Assembly: GCA_934169775.1 (NCBI GenBank)
Contig: CAKPOI010000007.1
Location: 1 to 50,953, forward strand
Direction of reading: 5' to 3'
Length of the DNA stretch: 50,953 nucleotides
From: an uncultured Clostridia bacterium
GTDB lineage: Bacteria > Bacillota > Clostridia > TANB77 > CAG-508
Part shown: in pieces, positions 1 through 7,685 of the stretch
Position numbering within the stretch: the first letter of the stretch is position 1
Layout: each line of letters opens with the position of its first letter
Notes under the pieces: generated by a model
What the model saw: only the letters and a program-made list of their open reading frames with translations
What the model was told of the DNA's origin: nothing
Database searches by the model: none
Program-made: the position numbers and the translations under genes

Positions 1-63
1 AATTTTGTTTGCTATCATTTTTGTATTACCTGTATAAGAAAAATATACTACTAATTTATTCAT
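1..63 (-). CDS. Flavodoxin, N-terminal 21 residues (runs off the window)
   Basis: The first 21 codons of a minus-strand gene whose remainder lies before base 1. The peptide starts MNKLVVYFSYTGNTKMIANK. This is the first beta strand and FMN-phosphate loop (T/S-x-T-G-N-T) of a flavodoxin. The start follows a strong AGGAGG site (70-75) at a normal distance. It is the last visible gene of the leftward dxs-merR operon and sits 19 bp after the CMD-cupin gene. Flavodoxins carry electrons through bound FMN; the partner is not visible here. Confidence 0.8.
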   Translation of the reverse strand, partial: MNKLVVYFSYTGNTKMIANKI

Positions 64-82
64 AAATTTCCTCCTAATTTTT

Positions 83-820
83 TTATAGTTTATCATATTC
101 CTCATTCGTAACCTTTTCGCACCATTCATTACTTGTATTTTCTCCTGGTACTTCAATAGCTAAATGACTAAACCATTTATCTTTTTTTGCACCGTGCCAA
201 TGTTTAACATTTGCTGGAATGGTTACTACATCTCCTACTTTTAAACTTTGAGGCTTTTTACCCTCTTCTTGATACCATCCTTCTCCATCAACACAGATTA
301 AAATTTGACCTCCACCTTCTGTTGCCTTATGAATATGCCAATTATTTCTACAACCTGGTTCAAAAGTAACATTTGCTATAAATACTTTTGTTTCATTCGG
401 ATTTGTTAATGGTTTTAAATAAGAATTTCCAATAAAATATTTTGAAAAAGCTGTGTTAGGTTCTCCCATTCCGAAAGCTCCTCCATGAATTTCTTGTGTT
501 TCTTCATTTGCATATACTTCATTTATTAAAGCAAAAGCACTCCATGCTTTTGGCCATCCAGAATAAAAGGCTAATTGTGTTACAATTTCAACTGCTTCTT
601 CTTTTGTAATTCCATGTTTTTTTCCCATAATAAAATGTGATTTTAATTGTGGAAATAAACCTTGTGCCATTAAAGCTGATATTGTAATCATACTTCTATC
701 CCTTAATGATAGTTTATCCTCCCTATTCCATATTTCTCCAAATAATACATCATCATTTAGCTCTGCAAATTTTGGAGCTAATTCTCCTAATTTTTCTCTA
801 CCTGCTGTTTGTTTTACCAT
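83..820 (-). CDS. Carboxymuconolactone decarboxylase (CMD)-cupin fusion protein
   Basis: A 245-residue cytoplasmic protein in two parts. Residues about 1-105 resemble the CMD/AhpD-like helical fold (LSLRDRSMITISALMAQG, then KSHF and GITKEEAVEIV), but without the CxxC pair of peroxidase members. Residues about 140-230 form a cupin barrel with likely metal ligands in NNWHIHKATEGGGQ and ANVKHWHGAKKD. Such fusions occur in bacteria beside flavodoxins, reductases and MerR regulators and are usually annotated only by domain. The substrate is unknown; a small quinone-like or lactone compound is a guess. It lies 84 bp after the shortened flavodoxin gene, probably in the same operon. Confident on domains, not on function. 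Confidence 0.85.
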   Translation of the reverse strand: MVKQTAGREKLGELAPKFAELNDDVLFGEIWNREDKLSLRDRSMITISALMAQGLFPQLKSHFIMGKKHGITKEEAVEIVTQLAFYSGWPKAWSAFALINEVYANEETQEIHGGAFGMGEPNTAFSKYFIGNSYLKPLTNPNETKVFIANVTFEPGCRNNWHIHKATEGGGQILICVDGEGWYQEEGKKPQSLKVGDVVTIPANVKHWHGAKKDKWFSHLAIEVPGENTSNEWCEKVTNEEYDKL

Positions 821-904
821 AACTAATACCTCCTTTTACAAACTTAATTTACTTACCCAATTATAAGCTACTAAAATTTTACTCATTATTTTCATACTCC
901 TTCT

Positions 905-1264
905 TTATTTAATATTCAAATCTTGTATCCATGTAGATACTTCTGAATTTGTTGATGAAGAAGATTTTTCTTTTGGTACAATTTCAATTAATTTTCCATT
1001 TGTTTCCTCTGCAATATATTCTGCGATATTTTGGGTAGTTCCTGTTGCTGAAAAATAAGTTACTAAAATGTTATTATTAGAATTTGTTGTTATATTTTGA
1101 TTATTCTCTTTATTATTACTTTCCTGTATAGTAGCATTTTCATTACTAATATTAATGTTATTAGTATTTTCATTATTCATTTTATTGGTACTAATAAATA
1201 TACCTATACTTATTGCAATTATTAATACAATAACCATTATTAAATATAAAAATTTTCTATTCAC
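905..1264 (-). CDS. Membrane-anchored, internally shortened flavodoxin-like protein
   Basis: A 119-residue protein. Residues 5-27 form one hydrophobic helix (signal anchor), followed by an Asn/Glu-rich linker to about residue 65. Residues 66-102 match the first third of a flavodoxin, including the FMN loop ATYFSATGTT-like segment (YFSATGTTQNIAEYIAEET). The last residues, NSEVSTWIQDLNIK, resemble the C-terminal helix of long flavodoxins of this type. The roughly 100 residues normally between them are absent, so a complete FMN site is unlikely. It sits 14 bp after merR in the operon. It is either a decaying gene left by an in-frame deletion or a short protein with a new role. Confidence 0.6.
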   Translation of the reverse strand: MNRKFLYLIMVIVLIIAISIGIFISTNKMNNENTNNINISNENATIQESNNKENNQNITTNSNNNILVTYFSATGTTQNIAEYIAEETNGKLIEIVPKEKSSSSTNSEVSTWIQDLNIK

Positions 1265-1278
1265 TATAATTCCTCCTA

Positions 1279-1671
1279 TTATATTATTTCAGTAAAGTCT
1301 TTTCTCTTTCCTAAAATGATTTCATCATATAGCTCTAATTTATAATCTAATCTTTCAATAGTTGTATTTATACTTTCTTGCTTTTCTTTTAGTTTCTCTC
1401 TTTGCTCCTCTAATAGTTTTTTTCTTGCCTCTACAGTAGTTTTTCCTTGTCTAAATAAATTAACATATTCTAATAAAATTTCAATTTCCATTCCTGCATT
1501 TCTCATACATTTAATAAATTCTATCCAGCTGCAAGATTCTTCATCAAAATCTCTAATTCCCTTTTTCGTTCTAGGTATTGTAGGAATTAAACCTATTCTT
1601 TCATAATATCTTATTGTATCTGCTGTTAAATCATATTTTTTACTAACCTCTGCTATTGTCATTTTTTTCAC
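1279..1671 (-). CDS. MerR family transcriptional regulator
   Basis: A 130-residue regulator. Residues 3-70 are the winged-helix MerR domain (MTIAEVSKKYDLTADTIRYY, then ERIGLIPTIPRTKKGIRDFD). Residues about 80-120 form the coiled-coil dimer helix. It has no C-terminal ligand domain and no clustered cysteines for metal or Fe-S sensing, so it belongs with short AdhR-like members that respond to reactive electrophiles or redox state. It starts 5 bp after the dxs stop and is co-transcribed with it. The promoter ahead of dxs carries a MerR-style palindrome, so this protein probably controls its own operon. Confidence 0.9.
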   Translation of the reverse strand: MKKMTIAEVSKKYDLTADTIRYYERIGLIPTIPRTKKGIRDFDEESCSWIEFIKCMRNAGMEIEILLEYVNLFRQGKTTVEARKKLLEEQREKLKEKQESINTTIERLDYKLELYDEIILGKRKDFTEII

Positions 1672-1676
1672 TTCCT

Positions 1677-3440
1677 TTATTTTATATCTATTATTTCTTT
1701 TATATCAGCTATTATTTGTTCTACTGTAATTCCATTTTCTTTTAATAATTCATCTACAATATATCTATCTGGAAAACTTTTTCTAATTCCATAGTTTTTA
1801 ACTTTCATATTTGTTGTACCATAGAAACTTGCAATTTTTTCTCCAAATCCACCTTCTAAAATACCATCTTCTAATGTAATCACTAATTCATGTTCTTTTT
1901 TCAATTCTTCTAATAATTTATTATCTAAACCTGTAATATATCTTGGATTTATTAATGTTGGTTCAAACTTTAATTTTTCTTTTATTTTATTTGTAATTTG
2001 TTCCCCTAATTGATAAAAATCTCCTAATGCAATAACTGCTACTTTATTTCCTTGTCTTTCTATTTTGTATTTGTTTAAATTACTATAATCTTTTTGTACT
2101 TCTCTATTATCTGAAATAACTCCATTACATGGAATACGAATTGCTACTGGATATTTATCTTGCTCGATACTCCAATCTAACATTGCAAAATATTCTTCTT
2201 TAGATGTTGGTGCTAAATATACTAAATTGGGAATATTACTCATCATTGCTATATCATATAAACCTAAATGCGTTACATCATTCATTCCATATACAGATGC
2301 TGTATTTACTAAAATAGTCGCTGGATTATTATTGACGCATAAATCCTGTGATAGCTGATCGTAAGTTCTTTGCATAAAACTTGAATGTGTAGCAAACACT
2401 GGCTTTCCACCATTTTTTGCAATTCCTGACGCCATTGCTATTGCATGTTCTTCTGCAATTCCTACATCTACAAATTGTTTTCCTGCTCGTTCTCTCTTAT
2501 CTTTTGTAAATCCAATGTTGGTTGGTACACCTGCAACTAATGCTACTACTTTTGAATCTTTTTTCATCTTATATAATAAATAATCTGCCGTTAAATCTCC
2601 ATAATTTTCTCCTTTAAAAGTTACTTTTGGTTTTCCCGTTTCTATATCAAAGGGCATACACCAATGCCAATTTTCTTTATTTTCTTCTGCTATTTGATAA
2701 CCTTTTCCTTTTTGGGTATTGATATGAACTACTATTGGATGATTAATATCTTTTATATCATAAAATGTATGAATTAATGTTTCTAAATTATTTCCATCTT
2801 CAACATAGATATAGTCTAAATTCATAGCTTTAAATAGGTTACAAGCACAAGTTCCTTTACTTTCTCTTAATTCTTTTAAATTTTTATATAGTCCTCCATG
2901 ATTTTCTGCAATTGACATATCATTATCATTTACAATAATGATAAAATTACTTTGTAATTCACTTGCAAAATCTAATCCTTCTAATGCCTCTCCACCACTT
3001 AAAGAACCATCTCCAATAACAGCTATTATATTTTCTTTATCGCCTTTTAAATCTCTTGCTTTTACCAATCCTGAAGCTAAACTGATAGAAGTAGATGTAT
3101 GTCCGACATTAAAGAAGTCATGTTCACTTTCTTCTGGATTTGTATAGCCTGAAACATATTCAAAGTGTTCTTCATAAAGGTAGGCATCTTTTCTTCCTGT
3201 AAGCATTTTGTGTGGGTAACTTTGATGTGATACATCATATACAATTTTGTCCACTGGAGAATTAAATACATAATGGAGTGCTATAATAGTTTCTACCATA
3301 CCAAAATTTGGCCCCAAATGACCTCCATGTTTACTTAACCTATTCATTAAAGCATCTCTAATTTCTGATGCTAAAACCTTTAGCTCATCATTACTTAATT
3401 TATTAATATCTTTGGGTTCATTTATTTTTTCTAAATACAT
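1677..3440 (-). CDS. dxs: 1-deoxy-D-xylulose-5-phosphate synthase-like protein
   Basis: A 587-residue thiamine-diphosphate enzyme of the Dxs/transketolase family. Dxs condenses pyruvate and glyceraldehyde-3-phosphate to start the non-mevalonate isoprenoid (and thiamine/pyridoxal) pathway. Visible features: HGGHLGPNFGMVE near the N-terminus, DVSHQSYPHKMLTGR, the ThDP/Mg motif GDGSLSGGEALEG ... NDNDMSIAEN, and the pyrimidine-domain segment VDVGIAEEHAIAMASGIA. Usual Dxs proteins are about 620 residues. The normal RAGxVGxDGPTH stretch reads TASVYGMNDVTHLG here, so this is a divergent paralogue whose substrate use should not be assumed. A strong AAGGAGGT site precedes the ATG. It is the first gene of a MerR-regulated operon, an unusual setting for a housekeeping enzyme. 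Confidence 0.82.
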   Translation of the reverse strand: MYLEKINEPKDINKLSNDELKVLASEIRDALMNRLSKHGGHLGPNFGMVETIIALHYVFNSPVDKIVYDVSHQSYPHKMLTGRKDAYLYEEHFEYVSGYTNPEESEHDFFNVGHTSTSISLASGLVKARDLKGDKENIIAVIGDGSLSGGEALEGLDFASELQSNFIIIVNDNDMSIAENHGGLYKNLKELRESKGTCACNLFKAMNLDYIYVEDGNNLETLIHTFYDIKDINHPIVVHINTQKGKGYQIAEENKENWHWCMPFDIETGKPKVTFKGENYGDLTADYLLYKMKKDSKVVALVAGVPTNIGFTKDKRERAGKQFVDVGIAEEHAIAMASGIAKNGGKPVFATHSSFMQRTYDQLSQDLCVNNNPATILVNTASVYGMNDVTHLGLYDIAMMSNIPNLVYLAPTSKEEYFAMLDWSIEQDKYPVAIRIPCNGVISDNREVQKDYSNLNKYKIERQGNKVAVIALGDFYQLGEQITNKIKEKLKFEPTLINPRYITGLDNKLLEELKKEHELVITLEDGILEGGFGEKIASFYGTTNMKVKNYGIRKSFPDRYIVDELLKENGITVEQIIADIKEIIDIK

Positions 3441-3471
3441 TATTTTACCTCCTTAATTTTTTTATATTATA

Positions 3472-3502
3472 TATATATCACTTAGAGTTAACTCCAAGTC
3501 AA
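3472..3502 (-). promoter_or_regulatory. MerR-type promoter and operator ahead of dxs-merR
   Basis: On the minus strand, -35 TTGACT (3502-3497) and -10 TATATA (3477-3472) are separated by 19 bp, the long spacer typical of MerR-controlled promoters. The spacer region holds a 20-bp palindrome, ACTTGGAGTTAACTCTAAGT (3499-3480), with a single mismatch. This closely resembles AdhR-class operators. It lies 31 bp upstream of the dxs start and the MerR gene is second in the operon, so autoregulation is the simple reading. Confidence 0.8.
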
Positions 3503-3647
3503 TACTTTTTATCAAAATTCTTAAAAAAAATAGAAATAGTTTGATTATACTATTTCTAATTTATGTTTTTTTGTTCTTAATTTGCATGACAAATTACTAT
3601 TTTATATTAAATTTATATCATAAAAATTAGATTTTTTCAATTAAGTT

Positions 3648-3690
3648 AAAAGAGGTATAATTATTAATTTTAAATAATTATACCTCTTTT
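3648..3690 (-). terminator. Stem-loop terminator after the sigma-factor fusion gene
   Basis: A perfect 18-bp inverted repeat (3648-3665 with 3673-3690, arm AAAAGAGGTATAATTATT) with a 7-base loop, beginning 32 bp past the stop of the sigma fusion gene. It ends in a T run on the minus strand, as expected for intrinsic termination. The A run on the other side could also let it act in the opposite direction. Confidence 0.8.
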
Positions 3691-3721
3691 ACAATATTAT
3701 TGAATATACTTAAAATTTGTA

Positions 3722-5347
3722 TTATTCATCTACATTAGCTGATACTAATACATCTGTATTATCTACTTTTAATGCAAAATATGGTTGTCCCTTATTTTCT
3801 TCCTTTAAGTACAATATGAAATCACTATCAAATATCATTTTTCTTGATTTATCTCCCCAGTGTTTCATTGTAGCATCTATAACTGCCTCACTTTTTACAC
3901 TTCCACCTACATTATTTAATTCAAAATCTATTGTTTGTAATGCCTGTTTTATATAATATTTGCTATTTTTTATTTCTCTTCCACATAATTCATCATAGTT
4001 AATTTCATCCTTTACTTTTATAAATGGTACTCTTAACATATCTTCTTTTCCAAATGTTGTTTTTCCAGAATAGCTACCTTGTTTCTTTTTTATTTCTTCA
4101 TAATTTTCCTCGAATGATTTATTCTCTCCTGTTGTTTTATATAAAATAACTTCTTCTCCTTCTTTTGTTTTTAATTTAATAGCAAAATCATCTTCAGAAT
4201 TGTAAAACAATATCTCTACATTTTTACTTGCAATAGGATTATTACTGCTATCCACTCCAAAGCATTTTATTCTAGTTTCTGAATTATTAAATTTCATACT
4301 TCCCATTGCTGTTGAAAATGGTTCTAAAAAATTAAACTCTTTTTTCAACATTGCATATAATACATATCCATTTGAATCATTCCAATCAATTCTATCTATT
4401 AATTGGCTATGCTCATTAAATTTTTGTTTTATTCCATTTTGAATTTTATTTTTTAAGTCTTCACCATTTGCCTGTCCTTGTATCTTAAAATATGAGTTTT
4501 CTGATAATTGATCAGTTGTAAAACTTTGTTTGTTTAGTTCATTTGCTAGTTCTGATTCTCCATCTTCAAATTCAACTTTTCCTTTTATAACATCATTCAT
4601 AAAATCATTCCATACCAAATTAAAAGTACCTACCCACACCTTGTTACTATCCATTGTCGATAATTTACTTGTATATGTCGGTGTTATTTGTGCTTTTCCT
4701 GTAACCCCTTCAATAATTTTCATTGTAGCATACACTCCACCTGCAAGTAAAACACTTATGCATAACATTATTATAATTACTTTTGAAACCTTATTCATTT
4801 CATCAAATCCTTTCCTTATTAAAATTTTTCGTAGTTCTTTTTTGCCTCTATGGATAAGATTTTTTACATTTTGAATTGACTCGCCAAGTATTTGTGCTGT
4901 TTCTTGATATGTTAATTCTTCAATTTTGACTAAATACATTGCATTTTTATATCTATCGTCTAACATATTTATTGCCGTAATTATTGCTTGTCTTTTTTCA
5001 TTTTTTGTTATAATTTCGGCTACATCTTGTTCTATTTTAATGTTTTCATTCACAATATATTTTTCATTTATTTCAGTTCTTCTTTTCTCCATATTTATTT
5101 GATTATATGCTCTACTTTTAGCAACTAAATATATATAATATTTAAAACTATAACCATCTTTAATTTTGTTTTGCATAATATAAACAAATACATCTTGAGT
5201 AATGTCTTCTGCTTTTTGGTAGTCTTTTATTATATTATAAACAAAGTATTGTATTTTATCTTTATACTTGTTGTATAGCAATTCAAAAGCTCCTTTTTCT
5301 CCGTCTAAATATTCATTATATAATTTTATATCTAAATCTTTTTCCAT
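3722..5347 (-). CDS. ECF sigma factor fused to a membrane helix and a serpin-like exported domain
   Basis: A 541-residue three-part protein. Residues 1-180 are an ECF sigma factor: region 2 around 24-90 (AEDITQDVFVYIMQN) and region 4 around 128-175 (LTYQETAQILGESIQNVKNL). Residues 188-207 form one membrane helix, so the remaining 330 residues should lie outside the cell. That part has serpin-like signs in order: YVLYAMLKKEFNFLEPFS (strand 3A-like), NVEILFYNSEDDF, a hinge-like IDFELNNVGGSVKSEAVI (about 473-490), and MIFDSDFILYL (504-514). The last fits the serpin signature, as I recall it, at all but one position. The fold assignment is inferred. An internal ATG at 4798 has its own ribosome site. 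ECF sigma factors with exported C-terminal domains are known; a serpin-like one is not familiar to me. Confidence 0.75.
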   Translation of the reverse strand: MEKDLDIKLYNEYLDGEKGAFELLYNKYKDKIQYFVYNIIKDYQKAEDITQDVFVYIMQNKIKDGYSFKYYIYLVAKSRAYNQINMEKRRTEINEKYIVNENIKIEQDVAEIITKNEKRQAIITAINMLDDRYKNAMYLVKIEELTYQETAQILGESIQNVKNLIHRGKKELRKILIRKGFDEMNKVSKVIIIMLCISVLLAGGVYATMKIIEGVTGKAQITPTYTSKLSTMDSNKVWVGTFNLVWNDFMNDVIKGKVEFEDGESELANELNKQSFTTDQLSENSYFKIQGQANGEDLKNKIQNGIKQKFNEHSQLIDRIDWNDSNGYVLYAMLKKEFNFLEPFSTAMGSMKFNNSETRIKCFGVDSSNNPIASKNVEILFYNSEDDFAIKLKTKEGEEVILYKTTGENKSFEENYEEIKKKQGSYSGKTTFGKEDMLRVPFIKVKDEINYDELCGREIKNSKYYIKQALQTIDFELNNVGGSVKSEAVIDATMKHWGDKSRKMIFDSDFILYLKEENKGQPYFALKVDNTDVLVSANVDE

Positions 5348-5370
5348 ATCTTACCCTGCTTTCATATATA

Positions 5371-5398
5371 CAAACAGATGAAAATTTAAAAAGTTTCA
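5371..5398 (-). promoter_or_regulatory. Candidate ECF-type (autoregulatory) promoter for the sigma fusion gene
   Basis: On the minus strand, TGAAAC (5398-5393), typical of ECF -35 elements, is followed by a T/A-rich spacer and CATCTGTTTG (5380-5371). It lies 24-51 bp upstream of the sigma gene start. The -10 side is a poor match to known CGTC/CGTA elements, so this is a suggestion based on the frequent self-regulation of ECF sigma genes. Confidence 0.35.
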
Positions 5399-5456
5399 AT
5401 TTTTTGTGTTTTTATTGTATCATAATTTATATTATAAAAAAAGCAACCAATTATAA

Positions 5457-5490
5457 AAACTGGAAGAATCTTCTTAATATCTTCCAGTTT
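5457..5490 (-). terminator. Stem-loop terminator after the 68-codon gene
   Basis: The 11-bp arms AAACTGGAAGA (5457-5467) and TCTTCCAGTTT (5480-5490) pair perfectly around a 12-base loop. The stem begins 7 bp past the stop of the small upstream gene. A T-rich stretch follows on the minus strand. It separates that gene from the sigma-factor unit. Confidence 0.75.
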
Positions 5491-5496
5491 CCTTAC

Positions 5497-5703
5497 TTAT
5501 TTTAAATTTAATGGAATTAAATTCATATCAGCAAGATTTACAAGCATTTCTCTCATCCCAAGTCTAAATATTTCTTTTTGTTCAATAGAATCAAGTCGAC
5601 TGCCTAAACTTAAAAGTTTTCGTATAACTTTTAATTCCTTATAATTTAAAAATTCAATTTCTTTTATTCTATTTTGTGATATAAATTTTTGCTTTTTTTC
5701 CAT
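5497..5703 (-). CDS. Small hypothetical protein, probably the frameshifted remainder of an 81-residue gene
   Basis: The open frame encodes 68 residues (MEKKQKFISQNRIKEIEFLN...), charged and helical, ending LVNLADMNLIPLNLK. No family was recognised. The ATG at 5703 has no ribosome site. A better start lies at 5741: AGGTGAT precedes an ATG that opens with MRLKRKIDEYLIEWKK, but that frame stops after 25 codons. The two frames meet at a run of seven A (5693-5699, minus strand), and one more A would join them into a smooth 81-residue protein. The gene is therefore frameshifted, subject to slippage, or affected by a sequence error. Confidence 0.45.
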   Translation of the reverse strand: MEKKQKFISQNRIKEIEFLNYKELKVIRKLLSLGSRLDSIEQKEIFRLGMREMLVNLADMNLIPLNLK

Positions 5704-5741
5704 TCTATTAAATATTCATCAATTTTTCTTTTTAATCTCAT

Positions 5742-5943
5742 ATTATCACCTTCAGCATTAGTATATCACATTTTTTACATCGTTTTTTGACAAATTATCA
5801 CATTTTCTTATATATTTTAAAAGTATTTATAAAGAAGCAAAAGATTATACATATTTTTATTATGTTTAAAAACTTCTTTTAAAGCACCTTGTGTTCCATA
5901 AGCATTAGCAGTTAAACTAACTTTAGCTTTTGTAAATTATTGT
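5742..5943. other. Gap with a possible degenerate coding relic
   Basis: About 200 bp between the small gene and the large membrane-protein gene. On the minus strand one frame from about 5934 to a stop at 5816 reads about 39 codons (FTKAKVSLTANAYGTQGALK...) with no start codon and an immediate upstream stop. It could be the tail of a lost gene, but the source was not recognised. No promoter or strong hairpin was evident. Confidence 0.3.
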
Positions 5944-7593
5944 TCATATACCAATTTTTTTACCATTATTGTATTTAATTTCATACCAAAAGCATAAGCT
6001 AAATATTATACCTGAAGCAAATACTGGAAGATAATACATAAAATAGCTTGCAGGTGCTGTTAAAAATATTATTGCTACATTACCTAATAGAGCAAGGAAT
6101 ATGCATGAATATTCATATCTTTTCTTAATTATTGATAAAATTATATTGAAAGCACATATTATTATTATAGGTACAATATTCCAAAATACATATAAAATAA
6201 ATTTATTATATTTGCCTGGTTCTGAAGTACTCTTTCCACTCAAAAACTTTTCAACATTAACTTTTGTTTTTGGACTAATAGCAGATGTGAATTTGTAATT
6301 ATTTAGAAAATCATCAGTAAATGTATCATTGAAATTTGGATTGCTATAATGTTGAATCAATGATGTTCTTGGTGTGCCAATATGTTCATTGTAATAGCAT
6401 GTAGCTAATAAAGTTTTTGTTCTAGCCTTTAAAAATGACATTGGGTTGTCTAATACTATTTTTATATAGCTTTTCTTGAATTCAGATAAATGCTCTTGGA
6501 AATCTTCTCTTACTAAATCACTAGCATTCCAAAATGCTGGGATTTCTGTGTAAGCTGGATATTTTTTTAAGACTTCTAAATCTAAAACTTTATTTATATT
6601 TTCTAGGTTTTCAGAAATATTTTTTCCATGTAAATCTTCTTGTACCATTTGTGATAATGGATTTATATAGATAGTAAGCCCATACTTAGCTTTAGACTTT
6701 GTTACCCAATCTTCCATTGAGTTTATGACATGATTGTACATTAATAAAATAATGACATTCATTATCACAATTAGTATAGTTTTTGTATAATTCATTCCTT
6801 TTTTATTGTAAGCAATTAACATTAAAATTGGTATAAATAAACAGAAAATTATGCCTTCACTTCTCCATAAAATTAATAATGTAGTTAAAATTAGTAGAAT
6901 TAGGCTTTTTCGCAATGTTAGTTTTCTTCCATTTATTTTATCAAATATTATTGTTGCAAATGCTAATAATAATATGTATGTATAAATTTGCAATCTTAAT
7001 GGTCTTAAATTATTTAATGCTATGGATGGAATTAGCATTACTAAATACAAAAGTATTGATATTGATTTCTTTTTATATATCATATATAAATTTGTTGATA
7101 TATATGCCATAACAATTGATATAAATATGCTTTGAATTATTGTTATTCCACAAGCATAAGGAATTAGCATTAAACACATTGAATAATATATGACTGTAAG
7201 ATATGATTGCCAAATATTTAATTGTGTTTTTGTTGCTGCATTTAAAACTGTTATTTCATCCCATACCCAATGTCCAGGCCATATTAGTATTAATAGAATT
7301 ATATTTATTATAAAAAATATTATGAATTTTTTTAACCATAAACAATAATATTGTTCTTTATTTTTTATTCCTTTTATAAATTTTATTATATAATTATATG
7401 ATATTAAAAGTGCAATAAAGAAAATACCTTCAATACAAATATGTTTTAAACTATTAATAGTACTCATATCAAAAATTTGTGGTTGAATAAATTTTCTTGA
7501 TATGAATACAGTTATTATAGATAAAGCAAAAGCTATTATATTAGTTGGAGAAAAAGCTTTACAATCCTTGATTTTTATTAATTTATCTTTCAT
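5944..7593 (-). CDS. Multi-pass membrane protein, probable GT-C-type glycosyltransferase
   Basis: A 549-residue protein with about eleven hydrophobic segments. After the third helix there is a conserved-looking loop, WPGHWVWDEITVLNAATK, which places an acidic WDE motif on what would be the outer face. This is the usual position of catalytic acids in GT-C enzymes that use polyprenyl-phosphate sugars. A soluble loop of about 110 residues lies between later helices. It resembles the DUF6020-like membrane proteins of clostridial glycan loci. It is the last gene of the 12.6-5.9 kb operon, 92 bp after the nucleotidyltransferase. The class is plausible; substrate and activity are not established. 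Confidence 0.6.
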   Translation of the reverse strand: MKDKLIKIKDCKAFSPTNIIAFALSIITVFISRKFIQPQIFDMSTINSLKHICIEGIFFIALLISYNYIIKFIKGIKNKEQYYCLWLKKFIIFFIINIILLILIWPGHWVWDEITVLNAATKTQLNIWQSYLTVIYYSMCLMLIPYACGITIIQSIFISIVMAYISTNLYMIYKKKSISILLYLVMLIPSIALNNLRPLRLQIYTYILLLAFATIIFDKINGRKLTLRKSLILLILTTLLILWRSEGIIFCLFIPILMLIAYNKKGMNYTKTILIVIMNVIILLMYNHVINSMEDWVTKSKAKYGLTIYINPLSQMVQEDLHGKNISENLENINKVLDLEVLKKYPAYTEIPAFWNASDLVREDFQEHLSEFKKSYIKIVLDNPMSFLKARTKTLLATCYYNEHIGTPRTSLIQHYSNPNFNDTFTDDFLNNYKFTSAISPKTKVNVEKFLSGKSTSEPGKYNKFILYVFWNIVPIIIICAFNIILSIIKKRYEYSCIFLALLGNVAIIFLTAPASYFMYYLPVFASGIIFSLCFWYEIKYNNGKKIGI

Positions 7594-7685
7594 ATTTTAA
7601 TTTCCTTCCTTTTTAGGTTAATTATACCTAGTTTTAAATTAATGTGGCTATGTAATAGCCTAAATTGTAATTATTTTTACTCCTA

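Noticed and set aside
83..820. Alkylhydroperoxidase activity for the CMD domain
   Set aside because: The catalytic CxxC motif of AhpD-type proteins is absent.
5704..5741. N-terminus of an AAA/DUF4143-type ATPase (MRLKRKIDEYLIEWKK)
   Set aside because: The start resembles that family, but no Walker A motif follows in any frame, so it is better treated as part of the small frameshifted gene.
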